Shown: positions 50,348 to 58,166 of the stretch, in pieces
Layout of the letters: the number at the start of each line of letters is the position of its first letter
Numbering within the stretch: position 1 is the first letter of the stretch
NCBI RefSeq assembly: GCF_023715325.1
Contig: NZ_JAMBNX010000013.1
Coordinates: 19,134 to 83,133 of the forward strand
DNA: 64,000 nucleotides
Reading direction: 5' to 3'
From: Agromyces mediolanus
GTDB lineage: Bacteria; Actinomycetota; Actinomycetes; Actinomycetales; Microbacteriaceae
Position numbers and translations under genes: made by a program
Notes under the pieces: generated by a model
What the model was told of the DNA's origin: nothing
The model's database searches: none
What the model saw: only the letters and a program-made list of their open reading frames with translations

Positions 50348-51427
50348 ATGATCGCCCTCGTCTCGGCTCCGAGCAATCTCGGACTCCGTCCGCCACGACC
50401 TGGCACGGTGCCGGGCACGTCGAAGGCGCCGGAGGCGCTGCGCGAGGCCGGGTTGCACGAGCGGTTCTCGGCGGCGGGCGCCCGCGATGCCGGGGTGGTG
50501 CTGCCCGGGCGCTACGTGGACGACGACGCGACCCGGCCCGCCGGGCGCGTCCGCAACGAGCGCGCCCTCGTCGAGCACTCGCGGCGGCTCGCACGTCGTC
50601 TCGACGAGGTGCTCGAGGCCGGAGACGCGCCGCTCGTCCTCGGCGGGGACTGCAGCATCCTGCTCGGCGCGGGGCTCGCTCTCTCCCGCCGCGGCGGGAG
50701 CGGGCTCGTGCACCTCGACGGACACACCGACTTCCGCCATCCCGGCAACAGCGAGGCCTGTGCCAGCGTCGCCGGCGAGGACCTCGCGGCCGCGGTGGGC
50801 CTGCACTGGCCCGCGATCGCCGACCTCGACGGCGCGGGGCCGTACTTCGACGCGGCGCGTGCCGCGCACCTCGGCCACCGCGACGACGACGAACACGCCG
50901 ACGAGGCTCGGCGCACGCTCGGACTCGTGGTCTCCGCCGCGGAGGCGCTCGCCCAGCCTGCGACGCGGCTCGCCGAGCTCATCCGGGCGACCGCCGGCAG
51001 CGGTTACTGGCTGCAGCTCGACGTCGACCTGCTCGACCCGAGCGTCATGCCCGCGGTCGACAGCCCCGACCCCGGCGGGCTCGACGTCGACACGCTGACG
51101 ACGCTGCCCGCCGAGCTCGCGCCCGCGGCGATCGGCGCCTCGGTGACGGTGTTCGACCCCGATCTCGACCCCGACGGACGGTACGCCCGGCTGATCGCCG
51201 AGCTGGTGGCGGAGGGGTTCGGGGGGGCTGGGCTCCGCCGTGTCGCGCTGAGCCCCAGCGCAAGCTCGCAGCTCGAACGGCTGACCGCTAGGGGCGGTCA
51301 CGCGGAGTGCGAAGCACCAGACCGACGGAGATCAACCCGGCCGCCATGGGGAGGCGGGTCTCCGTGGGGGGATCGTCTTTCATTGCGAACCATCCGTGTG
51401 GCACGCTTCGGAGATGAGCGTTCGTGA
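50348..51427 (+). CDS. Arginase/agmatinase-family (ureohydrolase) protein with atypical C-terminal tail
   Basis: 359-residue ureohydrolase-fold enzyme. Manganese-site motifs are present: GGDCS (99-103), HLDGHTDF (122-129) and LDVDLLDPSVMPAVDSPDPGG (about 227-248). These fit arginase, agmatinase, formiminoglutamase or related activities; substrate undetermined. The core ends near residue 312 (SSQLERL); the last 47 residues (Gly/Arg/Trp-rich) look like read-through of non-coding DNA and overlap a hairpin and the start of the next gene. The ATG has no ribosome site. A separate hutG lies at 61944-62885, so a role other than histidine use is likely. Confidence 0.85.
   Translation: MIALVSAPSNLGLRPPRPGTVPGTSKAPEALREAGLHERFSAAGARDAGVVLPGRYVDDDATRPAGRVRNERALVEHSRRLARRLDEVLEAGDAPLVLGGDCSILLGAGLALSRRGGSGLVHLDGHTDFRHPGNSEACASVAGEDLAAAVGLHWPAIADLDGAGPYFDAARAAHLGHRDDDEHADEARRTLGLVVSAAEALAQPATRLAELIRATAGSGYWLQLDVDLLDPSVMPAVDSPDPGGLDVDTLTTLPAELAPAAIGASVTVFDPDLDPDGRYARLIAELVAEGFGGAGLRRVALSPSASSQLERLTARGGHAECEAPDRRRSTRPPWGGGSPWGDRLSLRTIRVARFGDERS
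51282..51300 (+). terminator. Small hairpin inside the arginase-family 3' extension
   Basis: TGACCGC (51282-51288) pairs perfectly with GCGGTCA (51294-51300) around TAGGG. It lies exactly where the conserved protein would be expected to end, suggesting an original intergenic terminator now inside the reading frame. Confidence 0.45.
51288..51383 (-). CDS. Possible 31-residue small membrane peptide or gene remnant, antisense to the arginase tail
   Basis: Minus-strand frame starting at ATG 51383 reads MKDDPPTETRLPMAAGLISV followed by GLVLRTPRDRP and a stop. The acidic start, short hydrophobic stretch and basic end look like a small single-pass protein or the leftover of one, and seem more protein-like than the overlapping arginase tail on the other strand. 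No ribosome site is seen. Offered as a candidate only. Confidence 0.3.
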   Translation of the reverse strand: MKDDPPTETRLPMAAGLISVGLVLRTPRDRP

Positions 51428-52010
51428 GGCACCGACAGAGCAGCAGCACTCGTCTCGGCCCAAGGTGGTCGCAATCGCTGTGATCATCGTTGCCCTCGTC
51501 GGGGTCGGGGGCTGGCTCATGATGTCAGGAGTGAACGTGTTCACGCTCGGGCAGCCCAGGCTGTGGACGACGGCGGGGCTCGAAGCGTTCGTCGACGATG
51601 TCGATGAGGAGTTCGGCACCACCGAGGTCGTCTCGGCGTACGTGTTCGACGGGTATGCAACGGTCGAGTTGCCGGTCGAACGTGATTCTCCGCGCACGAT
51701 CACTTACCGGTATGACGGCGGTTTCAGCGAGTCCCGCAAGGACACGAGGGGCGCCGAGGAGTCCACGGGATTGATCGATCTCCGCGAGCTCGATGCGGAG
51801 AAGACCATCGCCCTGCTTCCGAACGCCCCCGAGATGGTCGGGCTACCCGACGGCGAGGTCAGCGCGATCATGATGACCCTCGCGTACGGCCCTGGTTCGA
51901 CGGCGGCCGACGTTCCCGAGGTCTCATTCAACGTTCAAACCGAGTACGGCGAGACCGGGTCGGTACGCGCTGACCTGGCAGGCAACGTCGTATCGGCCGG
52001 CACCGACTAG
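51414..52010 (+). CDS. Membrane-anchored hypothetical protein
   Basis: 198-residue protein with one N-terminal helix (VVAIAVIIVALVGVGGWLMM, about residues 18-37) and an extracytoplasmic domain of about 160 residues with the pattern AFVDDVDEEFGTTEVVSAYVFDGYATVELPV and ITYRYDGGFSES. It looks like an anchored sensor or carrier of small extracellular domain; I do not recognise the family. GTG 51396 is an alternative start. Its GC content is visibly lower than that of its neighbours. Its start overlaps the atypical tail of the arginase-family gene by 14 bp. Confidence 0.7.
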   Translation: MSVREAPTEQQHSSRPKVVAIAVIIVALVGVGGWLMMSGVNVFTLGQPRLWTTAGLEAFVDDVDEEFGTTEVVSAYVFDGYATVELPVERDSPRTITYRYDGGFSESRKDTRGAEESTGLIDLRELDAEKTIALLPNAPEMVGLPDGEVSAIMMTLAYGPGSTAADVPEVSFNVQTEYGETGSVRADLAGNVVSAGTD

Positions 52011-52225
52011 CCCAGTTTCCCGAGATTCGACGAATCGAGTCTCGCTCGACGAGCCTGCGCGGCCAACACTCTGGTGGCCCCTCGAACGGAAACCGGCCCG
52101 AAACGTACCCCGGCTACACTCGCTGACGGCCCCGACCGGCCCGCCACCAACGAAACGGTCGACCATCCCAGAGTTTCGCGAACAACATTCGCGAGATACG
52201 CGAGAAACCCCCACCCCGAGGTCCC
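52011..52225. other. Intergenic region with inverted repeats upstream of the ABM-membrane gene
   Basis: Two structured parts: GAGATTCGACGAATCGAGTCTCG near 52020-52045, a likely terminator-like hairpin for the preceding gene, and TTCGCGAACAACATTCGCGAG near 52174-52197, with repeated TTCGCGA words that could be an operator. TACACT (52115-52120) is a possible -10 box. Confidence 0.4.
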
Positions 52226-52804
52226 ATGTCAGAGCCCATCACCGTGTCGATCCGCCGCGAGGTCGACCCCGCCCGCATCTCGGAGGCCACCGCCTGGGTG
52301 CAGACCGGCGTGAACCTCGCGAACAAGCATCCCGGCTTCCTCGGATCCGGCTGGGTCCGCGCCGGCGAGGACTCCCAGGTGTGGCACATGCTCTACCGCT
52401 TCACGAGCGAGGAGACGCTCCAAGCATGGGAACGCTCGCCCGAGCGAAGCTGGTGGCTCTCCATGGGCGAAGGCTTCGTGCGCAGCGAACGCTCGAAGCG
52501 CCGCACCGGGATCGAGGGATGGTTCGACGAACCCGCCACCGGATCCATCCCCGCCGTCGACGCCGAACCGCTCGAGCCGCCGCCCGCCCCGCCCCGGTGG
52601 AAACAGGCCGTGACGATCTGGCTCGGCTTCTTCCCGGTGAACCTGGTGTTCTCCTACCTGATGACCCCGGTTCCCGGTTGGGGTGAGCTGCCGCTCTGGC
52701 TGCGGGTGCTCGTGACGACGCTCGTGCTCACGCCGATCATGACCTACTGGGTGCTGCCGTTCGTCACCCGCTCGCTGCGCCGTTGGCTGACGCCGCGCGG
52801 CTGA
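52226..52804 (+). CDS. ABM-domain protein with two C-terminal membrane helices
   Basis: 192-residue protein. Residues 1-100 resemble the antibiotic-biosynthesis-monooxygenase fold (ITVSIRREVDPARISEATAWVQTGVNLANKHPGFLGSGWVRAG, WHMLYRFTSEETLQAWERS), a dimeric ferredoxin-like domain. After a Pro-rich linker come two helices (AVTIWLGFFPVNLVFSYLM and VLVTTLVLTPIMTYWVLPFV). Similar ABM-membrane fusions exist in bacteria but their role is unknown. Start ATG with GAGG upstream. Confidence 0.82.
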   Translation: MSEPITVSIRREVDPARISEATAWVQTGVNLANKHPGFLGSGWVRAGEDSQVWHMLYRFTSEETLQAWERSPERSWWLSMGEGFVRSERSKRRTGIEGWFDEPATGSIPAVDAEPLEPPPAPPRWKQAVTIWLGFFPVNLVFSYLMTPVPGWGELPLWLRVLVTTLVLTPIMTYWVLPFVTRSLRRWLTPRG

Positions 52805-52845
52805 GCGCCCACCGGGCTCCCCCGCCCCCGCCCCCGCCCCCGCCA

Positions 52846-53002
52846 TCACACAACTCAGGAACATCCCGGCGTTATGCACCCCGAGCCATCCACTGTTCCG
52901 CAGAACGGCAGGGATCGGCGGGCGGCCGTTCCTGAGTTGTGAACGCCGCGGGCACCTGAGTTGTGAACCCCGCGGGCACCTGAGTTGTGAACCCCGCGGG
53001 CA
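52846..53002. repeat. TGAGTTGTG repeats: one inverted and three tandem 24-bp copies
   Basis: CCTGAGTTGTGAAC-NCCGCGGGCA is repeated head to tail at 52931, 52955 and 52979 (24 bp each). An inverted copy, CACAACTCAGGAACA, lies at about 52848-52862. They fall between the convergent ABM and DedA genes. They may form a bidirectional terminator hairpin. Confidence 0.8.
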
Positions 53003-53031
53003 CCGGCCGGGCTGGTACTCGCCGTCCGGGG

Positions 53032-53691
53032 TCAGGCGTCGGTGGTGGCTCGTTTCATCCGACGGGCCTCGCGAATCCGGCGCACGATGAGTACGGCCAG
53101 CGCGACGGCGATCGCCGAGTAGACGACGAGATCGAGGTACTCGAGCCAGCCCTCGAGCAGGTGGTGCTGGGTGCCGAGCGCCGCCCCGACGCCGATGAGC
53201 AGGGTGTTCCAGAGCCCCGACCCCAGCACGGTGAACAACGAGAACACCACGAGCGGCATCCGATCCGCACCGGCCGGCAGCGAGATGAGACTCCGGACGC
53301 CGGGGATGAGCCGCCCCACGAGCACCGACCATTTACCGAAGCGGTGGAACCAGTCGGCCCCGCGCTCGAGGTCGGAGAGGCTGACGAGGCGCGTCCACGC
53401 GATCCACCGCACGGCGCGCTCGAGGCCGATCGCGGCGCCGAGCCAGTAGAGCACGAGGGCACCGACGAGCGAGGCGACCGTGCTCCAGACGATGAGCCAG
53501 CCGAGGTTCAGCTCGCCGGCCTGGCTGAGGTACCCCGCGAACGGCAGGATCACCTCGCTCGGGATCGGCGGGACCAGCACTTCGAGGAAGACGAGCACGC
53601 CGACGCCGACGTCGCCGAGGGCGTTCAGCACGTCGGCGGCGAATCCGGTGAGCCCGGTGAATCCATGGTCGGCGGTCGTCAGGGCGGTCAT
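53032..53691 (-). CDS. DedA-family membrane protein
   Basis: 219-residue protein with about five helices. VGVGVLVFLEVLVPPIPSEVILPFAGYLSQ and FGKWSVLVGRLIPGVRSLISLPAGADRM are the two DedA hallmark segments, including the conserved Glu and the R..PGxR motif. DedA proteins support proton-coupled lipid (undecaprenyl phosphate or phospholipid) flipping. GGGAG precedes the ATG. Stand-alone gene. Confidence 0.92.
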   Translation of the reverse strand: MTALTTADHGFTGLTGFAADVLNALGDVGVGVLVFLEVLVPPIPSEVILPFAGYLSQAGELNLGWLIVWSTVASLVGALVLYWLGAAIGLERAVRWIAWTRLVSLSDLERGADWFHRFGKWSVLVGRLIPGVRSLISLPAGADRMPLVVFSLFTVLGSGLWNTLLIGVGAALGTQHHLLEGWLEYLDLVVYSAIAVALAVLIVRRIREARRMKRATTDA

Positions 53692-53790
53692 GGCGGCTCC
53701 CGTCGTCGTGATCGTGCCCGGCGCTGAGCCACGCTACGCGGTGCGGATGAACGTCGGCTGAGTCCGCCGCGCGTCGGCCCCGGCGGCGCG

Positions 53791-54573
53791 TCAGCGTGCG
53801 CGGGCGGCGCCGATCCGTCGGCCGAGCTCGTCGGCGGCGGCGCGCACCGCCGCCGCGATCTCCGCCTCGGGGGGCGTGCGGGGCGAGTCGTCCGGGTAGG
53901 TCACCGCGATCGCGGCCGCCGGCCAGCCGACGTGATCGAGCACCGCGACGCCGACCGACGCCAGCCCGGGAGTGACCTCCCCCGCCTCGGCCGCCCAGCC
54001 CGTCTCGCGCACCTCGTGCAGCACCTGCTTCAGTCGCGAGGCGCGCCATTCGCCTGCGGCCTCGGGATCGCCGCGCCAGGCGAAGGCGGCACGGTCGGGG
54101 TAGAGCGCGCGCAGTTGCGCGGGCGGCAGGGCGGCGAGCATCGCCCGCCCCGTCGCGGTGAGGTATGCGGGCAGCCGCACGCCGACGGCGGTGACGAGCG
54201 AGGGCCGGCGCGGCGCACGCTCCTCGACGAGGTAGAGCACGTCGCGCCCGTGGAGCACGGCGAGGTGCCCGCTCTCGCCGAGACGGTCGACGAGCCCGGC
54301 CACCAGCGGGCCACCGAGCCGGGCGAGCGGCTGTTGTCGGCTGAACCCGCTCGAGAGTTCGAAGGCCGCGACGCCGAGCCCGTACCGGCGCTCTTCGGGC
54401 AGGTGCACGATGAAGCCGCGCTCCTGCATCACCGCGAGCAGGTGGTAGACCGTCGACCGCGGCAGCTCGAGCGCGGCGGCGATCGTCGCCGCCGGCACCG
54501 GCCCGCGCTGGTGCGCGAGGTGGCTGAGGATCGCGAGCGTCTGGTCCGCCGCCGGCACCTTCGCCTTCGTCAT
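53791..54573 (-). CDS. IclR-family regulator, probable regulator of histidine utilisation
   Basis: 260-residue regulator with an N-terminal winged HTH (QTLAILSHLAHQRGPVPAATIAAALELPRSTVYHLLAVMQERGFIVHLPEERRYGLG) and the GAF-like effector domain of IclR proteins (LVEERAPRRPSLVTAVGVRLPAYLTATGRAMLAALP, GWAAEAGEVTPGLASVGVAVLDHVG). ATG 54573 has GGGAGG upstream. Divergent from hutH with 157 bp between. IclR-type regulators of hut genes are known in corynebacteria and relatives, so it is the likely reader of the three 16-bp sites before hutH, hutU and hutG. Confidence 0.9.
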   Translation of the reverse strand: MTKAKVPAADQTLAILSHLAHQRGPVPAATIAAALELPRSTVYHLLAVMQERGFIVHLPEERRYGLGVAAFELSSGFSRQQPLARLGGPLVAGLVDRLGESGHLAVLHGRDVLYLVEERAPRRPSLVTAVGVRLPAYLTATGRAMLAALPPAQLRALYPDRAAFAWRGDPEAAGEWRASRLKQVLHEVRETGWAAEAGEVTPGLASVGVAVLDHVGWPAAAIAVTYPDDSPRTPPEAEIAAAVRAAADELGRRIGAARAR

Positions 54574-54597
54574 CCGTCGTCCCTCCCACCCACATCT

Positions 54598-54633
54598 CGA
54601 CTTGCCCGACTTCCATGAAAGTCGGGCAAGTCG
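54598..54633. repeat. Family A palindrome, copy 4
   Basis: CGACTTGCCCGACTT-CCATGA-AAGTCGGGCAAGTCG, 36 bp with one central mismatch, in the divergent iclR-hutH region and 27 bp before the Hut operator. This is the only copy not at a gene 3' end. Confidence 0.85.
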
Positions 54634-54660
54634 GGGGTTGGAGCGAGCGTAGCGCGGTTC

Positions 54661-54730
54661 GTCTGGGATCGCAGACGGATGCCGCGTCCACCGCCTCCCG
54701 CCGAGGCATCCGACCGGCTGGAATCGAAGC
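54661..54730 (+). promoter_or_regulatory. hutH promoter and Hut operator 1
   Basis: Operator GTCTGGGATCGCAGAC (54661-54676), a near-palindrome around GATC, is separated by 54 nt from the hutH ATG. TGGAAT (54719-54724) lies six bases before the ATG and may be a leaderless -10. If transcription begins at the ATG, the operator spans about -70 to -55, a typical activator position. Confidence 0.7.
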
Positions 54731-56299
54731 ATGAGCACGAGCGCGCCCACGAGCATCCCCACCGCGGTCACCGTCGGCATCGCCGGCCTCTCGATCGAGG
54801 AGGTCGTCGCGGTCGCCCGCCACGGCGCCCGCGTCGCGCTCGACGCGACCGCCCTCGAGGAGGTCGAGCGCAGTCGCGCCATCATCGACGGCCTGGCCGC
54901 CGACCCGAACCCCCACTACGGCATCTCGACGGGCTTCGGCGCGCTCGCGACCACCTTCATCGCCGCCGACCGCCGTGCACAGCTGCAGGCGAGCCTCGTG
55001 CGCTCGCACGCCGCCGGCTCCGGTGGCGAGGTCGAACGCGAGGTGGTGCGCGCGCTCATGCTGCTGCGCCTCTCGACGCTCATGACCGGCCGCACGGGCG
55101 TCCGCCGCGTCACCGCCGAGACCTACGCCGCCATCCTGAACGCCGGCATCACCCCCGTCGTGCGCGAGTACGGCTCACTCGGCTGCTCCGGTGACCTCGC
55201 GCCGCTCGCCCACTGCGCGCTCGTCGCGATGGGCGAAGGCGAGGTCCGCACCGCCGATGGCGAGTTCGCGGATGCCGGTACCGCGCTCGCCTCGGCCGGC
55301 ATCACCCCGCTGCAGCTCGGCGAGAAGGAGGGACTCGCCCTCATCAACGGCACCGACGGCATGCTCGGCATGCTCGCCCTCGCCATCACCGACCTGCGCC
55401 TGCTGCTCACCACCGCCGACCTCGCCGCCTCGATGAGCGTCGAGGGCCTGATGGGCACCGACGCCGTCTTCGCCGACGACCTGCAGGCACTCCGCCCGCA
55501 GCGCGGTCAGGCGGTCGCGGCGGCGAACTTCCGGACCGCGCTCGCGGGGTCCCCGATCGTCGCCAGCCACGCCGGTCCGGATGACGGCCGCGTGCAGGAC
55601 GCCTACTCGCTCCGCTGCGCGCCGCAGGTGCACGGCGCCGCCCGCGACACCGTCGCGCACGCGGCATCCGTCGCCGACGCGGAGCTCGCGAGCGCGGTCG
55701 ACAACCCCGTGCTCACGAAGGACGGCCGGGTCGAGTCGAACGGCAACTTCCACGGCGCACCCGTCGCGTACGTGCTCGACTTCCTCGCGATCGCGGCGGC
55801 CGACGTCGCGTCGATGAGCGAGCGGCGCACCGACCGATTCCTCGACCGGGCGCGAAACCAGGGGCTGCCGCCGTTCCTCGCGCACGAGGTCGGCGTCGAC
55901 TCGGGGCTCATGATCGCCCAGTACACGGCGGCGGGCATCGTGTCGGAGCTGAAGCGGCTCGCCGTGCCGGCGTCGGTCGACTCGATCCCCTCCTCGGCGA
56001 TGCAGGAGGACCACGTGTCGATGGGCTGGGCCGCCGCGCGCAAGCTGCGCCGGGCGATCGACGGCCTGAGCCGGGTGCTCGCGATCGAGATCATGACCGC
56101 CGGTCGTGGCCTGCAGCTCCGCGCCCCGCTGCGGCCGGGGCCGGTCACCGGCGCCGTCGTCGAGCTGATCGCGGCCGAGGGCTCGGTGCCCGGCGAAGAC
56201 CGCTTCCTCTCCCCCGAGATCGAGCGTCTCACCGAGCTCGTGACCTCCGGCGAGGTGCTCGCGCGAGCCACGGCTGCGGCCGCCGCGCCGCTCGGCTGA
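54731..56299 (+). CDS. hutH: Histidine ammonia-lyase
   Basis: 522-residue enzyme deaminating histidine to urocanate, first step of the Hut pathway. The MIO cofactor-forming triad lies in YGSLGCSGDLAPLAH (about residues 150-164), here Cys-Ser-Gly rather than the more common Ala-Ser-Gly, a variant also seen in other actinobacterial enzymes. Other motifs: GISTGFGALATT near residue 60, NGTDGMLG, and QEDHVSMG near the C-terminus. Length is family-typical. No Shine-Dalgarno, consistent with a leaderless message. Followed by a convergent-free gap before the LytM gene. Confidence 0.95.
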   Translation: MSTSAPTSIPTAVTVGIAGLSIEEVVAVARHGARVALDATALEEVERSRAIIDGLAADPNPHYGISTGFGALATTFIAADRRAQLQASLVRSHAAGSGGEVEREVVRALMLLRLSTLMTGRTGVRRVTAETYAAILNAGITPVVREYGSLGCSGDLAPLAHCALVAMGEGEVRTADGEFADAGTALASAGITPLQLGEKEGLALINGTDGMLGMLALAITDLRLLLTTADLAASMSVEGLMGTDAVFADDLQALRPQRGQAVAAANFRTALAGSPIVASHAGPDDGRVQDAYSLRCAPQVHGAARDTVAHAASVADAELASAVDNPVLTKDGRVESNGNFHGAPVAYVLDFLAIAAADVASMSERRTDRFLDRARNQGLPPFLAHEVGVDSGLMIAQYTAAGIVSELKRLAVPASVDSIPSSAMQEDHVSMGWAAARKLRRAIDGLSRVLAIEIMTAGRGLQLRAPLRPGPVTGAVVELIAAEGSVPGEDRFLSPEIERLTELVTSGEVLARATAAAAAPLG

Positions 56300-56331
56300 G
56301 GCCGCACACCCGGTTCCGACACGCCGATGAC

Positions 56332-56348
56332 GGGGCGAAATCCGCCCC
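56332..56348 (+). terminator. Weak hairpin after hutH
   Basis: GGGGCG-AAATC-CGCCCC, 33 bp after the hutH stop, followed by GAAAAGG rather than a T-tract. A possible terminator; weak evidence. Confidence 0.35.
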
Positions 56349-56448
56349 GAAAAGGTGACAATGGCTCATCGAATGAACGTTGTGCCCGGGCGGATGCGGT
56401 GCGAGACTGAGCCCGTCGGTACCCGAAACCGACACCCTTGGACTGTCG

Positions 56449-58014
56449 ATGAAGCCAACACTGGACGAAGCGCCGCACCCTGGACGCCGGGCCCTGAGCC
56501 CCCGGCGCGCCGGACTCGCTGCGGCCACCGCCGTGACTGCCGTACTGCTCGGCGTCACCGGCACCACGTCGGCGTATGCCGACGATGGCGCCCCGGTCGC
56601 CGATCCCGGCGCCGACCCCGCCGCCGTCTCCGCGCCCGCCCCGGCCCCGGCCCCGGCCCCGGCCGATCCGAGCGCCAGCACGACGACGAGCGACCCTGCG
56701 CCGAGCGACCCACCGCCGAGCGACCCGCCGCCGGATCCGGGCACCGACCCGGGCACGGATCCCGGAACAGACCCTGGCACGGACCCTGGCACGGACCCCG
56801 GCACCGACCCGGGCACAGACCCCGGGACCGACCCGGGCACAGACCCTGGCACCGACCCAGGCACGGACCCCGGAACCGACCCGGGCACCACCCCACCGAC
56901 GACGCCACCCGTCACACCCCCGCCGACCACGACGCCCACGCCCACGCCGACGACCCCGGGGCCCACCGCCCCGGCGCCCAGCGGCGCGGTCACGAAGCCG
57001 GGACCCCGACCGCTCCTGCTGAACGGCGACATCCTGGCCGCCGGCACGGTCGTCTCGGCGGAGATCCGGCAGGCGCAGCGCGTCCTGAGCGAGGCGACCA
57101 CCGCGCTCCGGGCCGCGCAGGACGAGCTGGCGGCGGCCCGCGACTCGCGTGAAGCTGCACGGTCCACCGCGATGGAGCTCGACGACCTCGCCGAGACCGC
57201 CCGGGGCAAGGCCGATGAAGCGGCCCGGCTGTACATCGGCGCCCTCCGCGGCGACGGCGACGCCCTCGGCTCGATCGACGCGGCGGTGAAGCCCGGCGGT
57301 GATCTCCTCGCCGGCCTCGGCAGTATGCAGCGCGTCTCCGAGCTCACGGGCGACGTGCAGGGCCTGCGCGACGCGGCCGATCGACTCGACGCCGACGCCG
57401 ACGCCGCCGAGGCGCGCGCCGCGGCGGCGTGGGAGAAGGTCGACGCGGTTCCGGTCGAGGCGCTCCAGCAGAAGGTCGACGACGCCGAGGCCGCCGTGGC
57501 CAGGGCGCGCGACGCACTGGCCGCCGTGCGCACCGAGCTCGCCGCGTCGAGCGTCACGGTCATCGAGAACCTGCCGACGGATTCCGGTCAGCTGAGCGAT
57601 CAGGGCTGGTCCCTGCCGGTCGCCGGCCGCCTCACCGACGGCTTCGGCCCGCGTCCGAACAAGCCGGTCGCCGGAGTGAACGACTTCCACCGCGGCACCG
57701 ACCTCGCGGCGTCCTGCGGCGCTCCGGTGTTCGCCGCCACCGGCGGCACGGTGATCGAGGCCGGTCGCAACGGCAGCTACGGCAACTGGATCCTCATCGA
57801 CCACGGCGACGGCGTCTCCACCGGCTACGCCCACCTCGTGGACGGCGGCATCCTCGTCGCCGTCGGCGACGTGGTCGAGGCCGGCGGGCTGATCGGCGCC
57901 GTCGGCTCGACCGGGGCGTCCACCGGTTGCCACCTGCACTACGAGGTGCGCCTCGGCGGCGTCGCGATCGACGCGGTCCCGTTCATGGCCTCGCGGGGCA
58001 TCCCGCTCGGCTGA
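56449..58014 (+). CDS. Secreted M23/LytM endopeptidase with DPGT spacer and coiled coil
   Basis: 521-residue exported peptidoglycan hydrolase-like protein. Signal peptide ([18 protein letters not shown], cleavage near SAYA-DD), then a Pro/Ala/Thr-rich linker containing thirteen consecutive DPGT units (56734-56889), a coiled-coil region (about 190-380, [23 protein letters not shown]..) and a C-terminal LytM domain with [25 protein letters not shown] and TGCHLHYEV giving the zinc His/Asp ligands. Layout recalls NlpC/RipA-like division hydrolases. The ATG has no good ribosome site; an earlier in-frame ATG at 56380 is less likely. Confidence 0.88.
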   Translation: MKPTLDEAPHPGRRALSPRRAGLAAATAVTAVLLGVTGTTSAYADDGAPVADPGADPAAVSAPAPAPAPAPADPSASTTTSDPAPSDPPPSDPPPDPGTDPGTDPGTDPGTDPGTDPGTDPGTDPGTDPGTDPGTDPGTDPGTDPGTTPPTTPPVTPPPTTTPTPTPTTPGPTAPAPSGAVTKPGPRPLLLNGDILAAGTVVSAEIRQAQRVLSEATTALRAAQDELAAARDSREAARSTAMELDDLAETARGKADEAARLYIGALRGDGDALGSIDAAVKPGGDLLAGLGSMQRVSELTGDVQGLRDAADRLDADADAAEARAAAAWEKVDAVPVEALQQKVDDAEAAVARARDALAAVRTELAASSVTVIENLPTDSGQLSDQGWSLPVAGRLTDGFGPRPNKPVAGVNDFHRGTDLAASCGAPVFAATGGTVIEAGRNGSYGNWILIDHGDGVSTGYAHLVDGGILVAVGDVVEAGGLIGAVGSTGASTGCHLHYEVRLGGVAIDAVPFMASRGIPLG

Positions 58015-58030
58015 CCGCCACCGACCACCG

Positions 58031-58064
58031 GACTCGCCCGACTTTCATGAAAGTCGGGCAAGTC
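58031..58064. repeat. Family A palindrome, copy 5
   Basis: GACTCGCCCGACTTTCA and complement arm with one mismatch, 17 bp after the LytM stop and 32 bp before Hut operator 2. Suits termination of the upstream gene before the hutU promoter. Confidence 0.85.
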
Positions 58065-58096
58065 GCGTGTGTGGCGGCGGATGCCCCGGGCCGCAT

Positions 58097-58166
58097 GTCC
58101 GGGATCGCAGACACCCGCCCCGCGGCATCCGTTGTCGCGGCCCTCCGGCTGCGCGAACCTGGGGAC
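58097..58166 (+). promoter_or_regulatory. hutU promoter and Hut operator 2
   Basis: Operator GTCCGGGATCGCAGAC (58097-58112) is 54 nt upstream of the hutU ATG. GAACCT (58155-58160), six bases before the ATG, is a weak leaderless -10 candidate. Spacing is identical to that at hutH and hutG. Confidence 0.7.
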
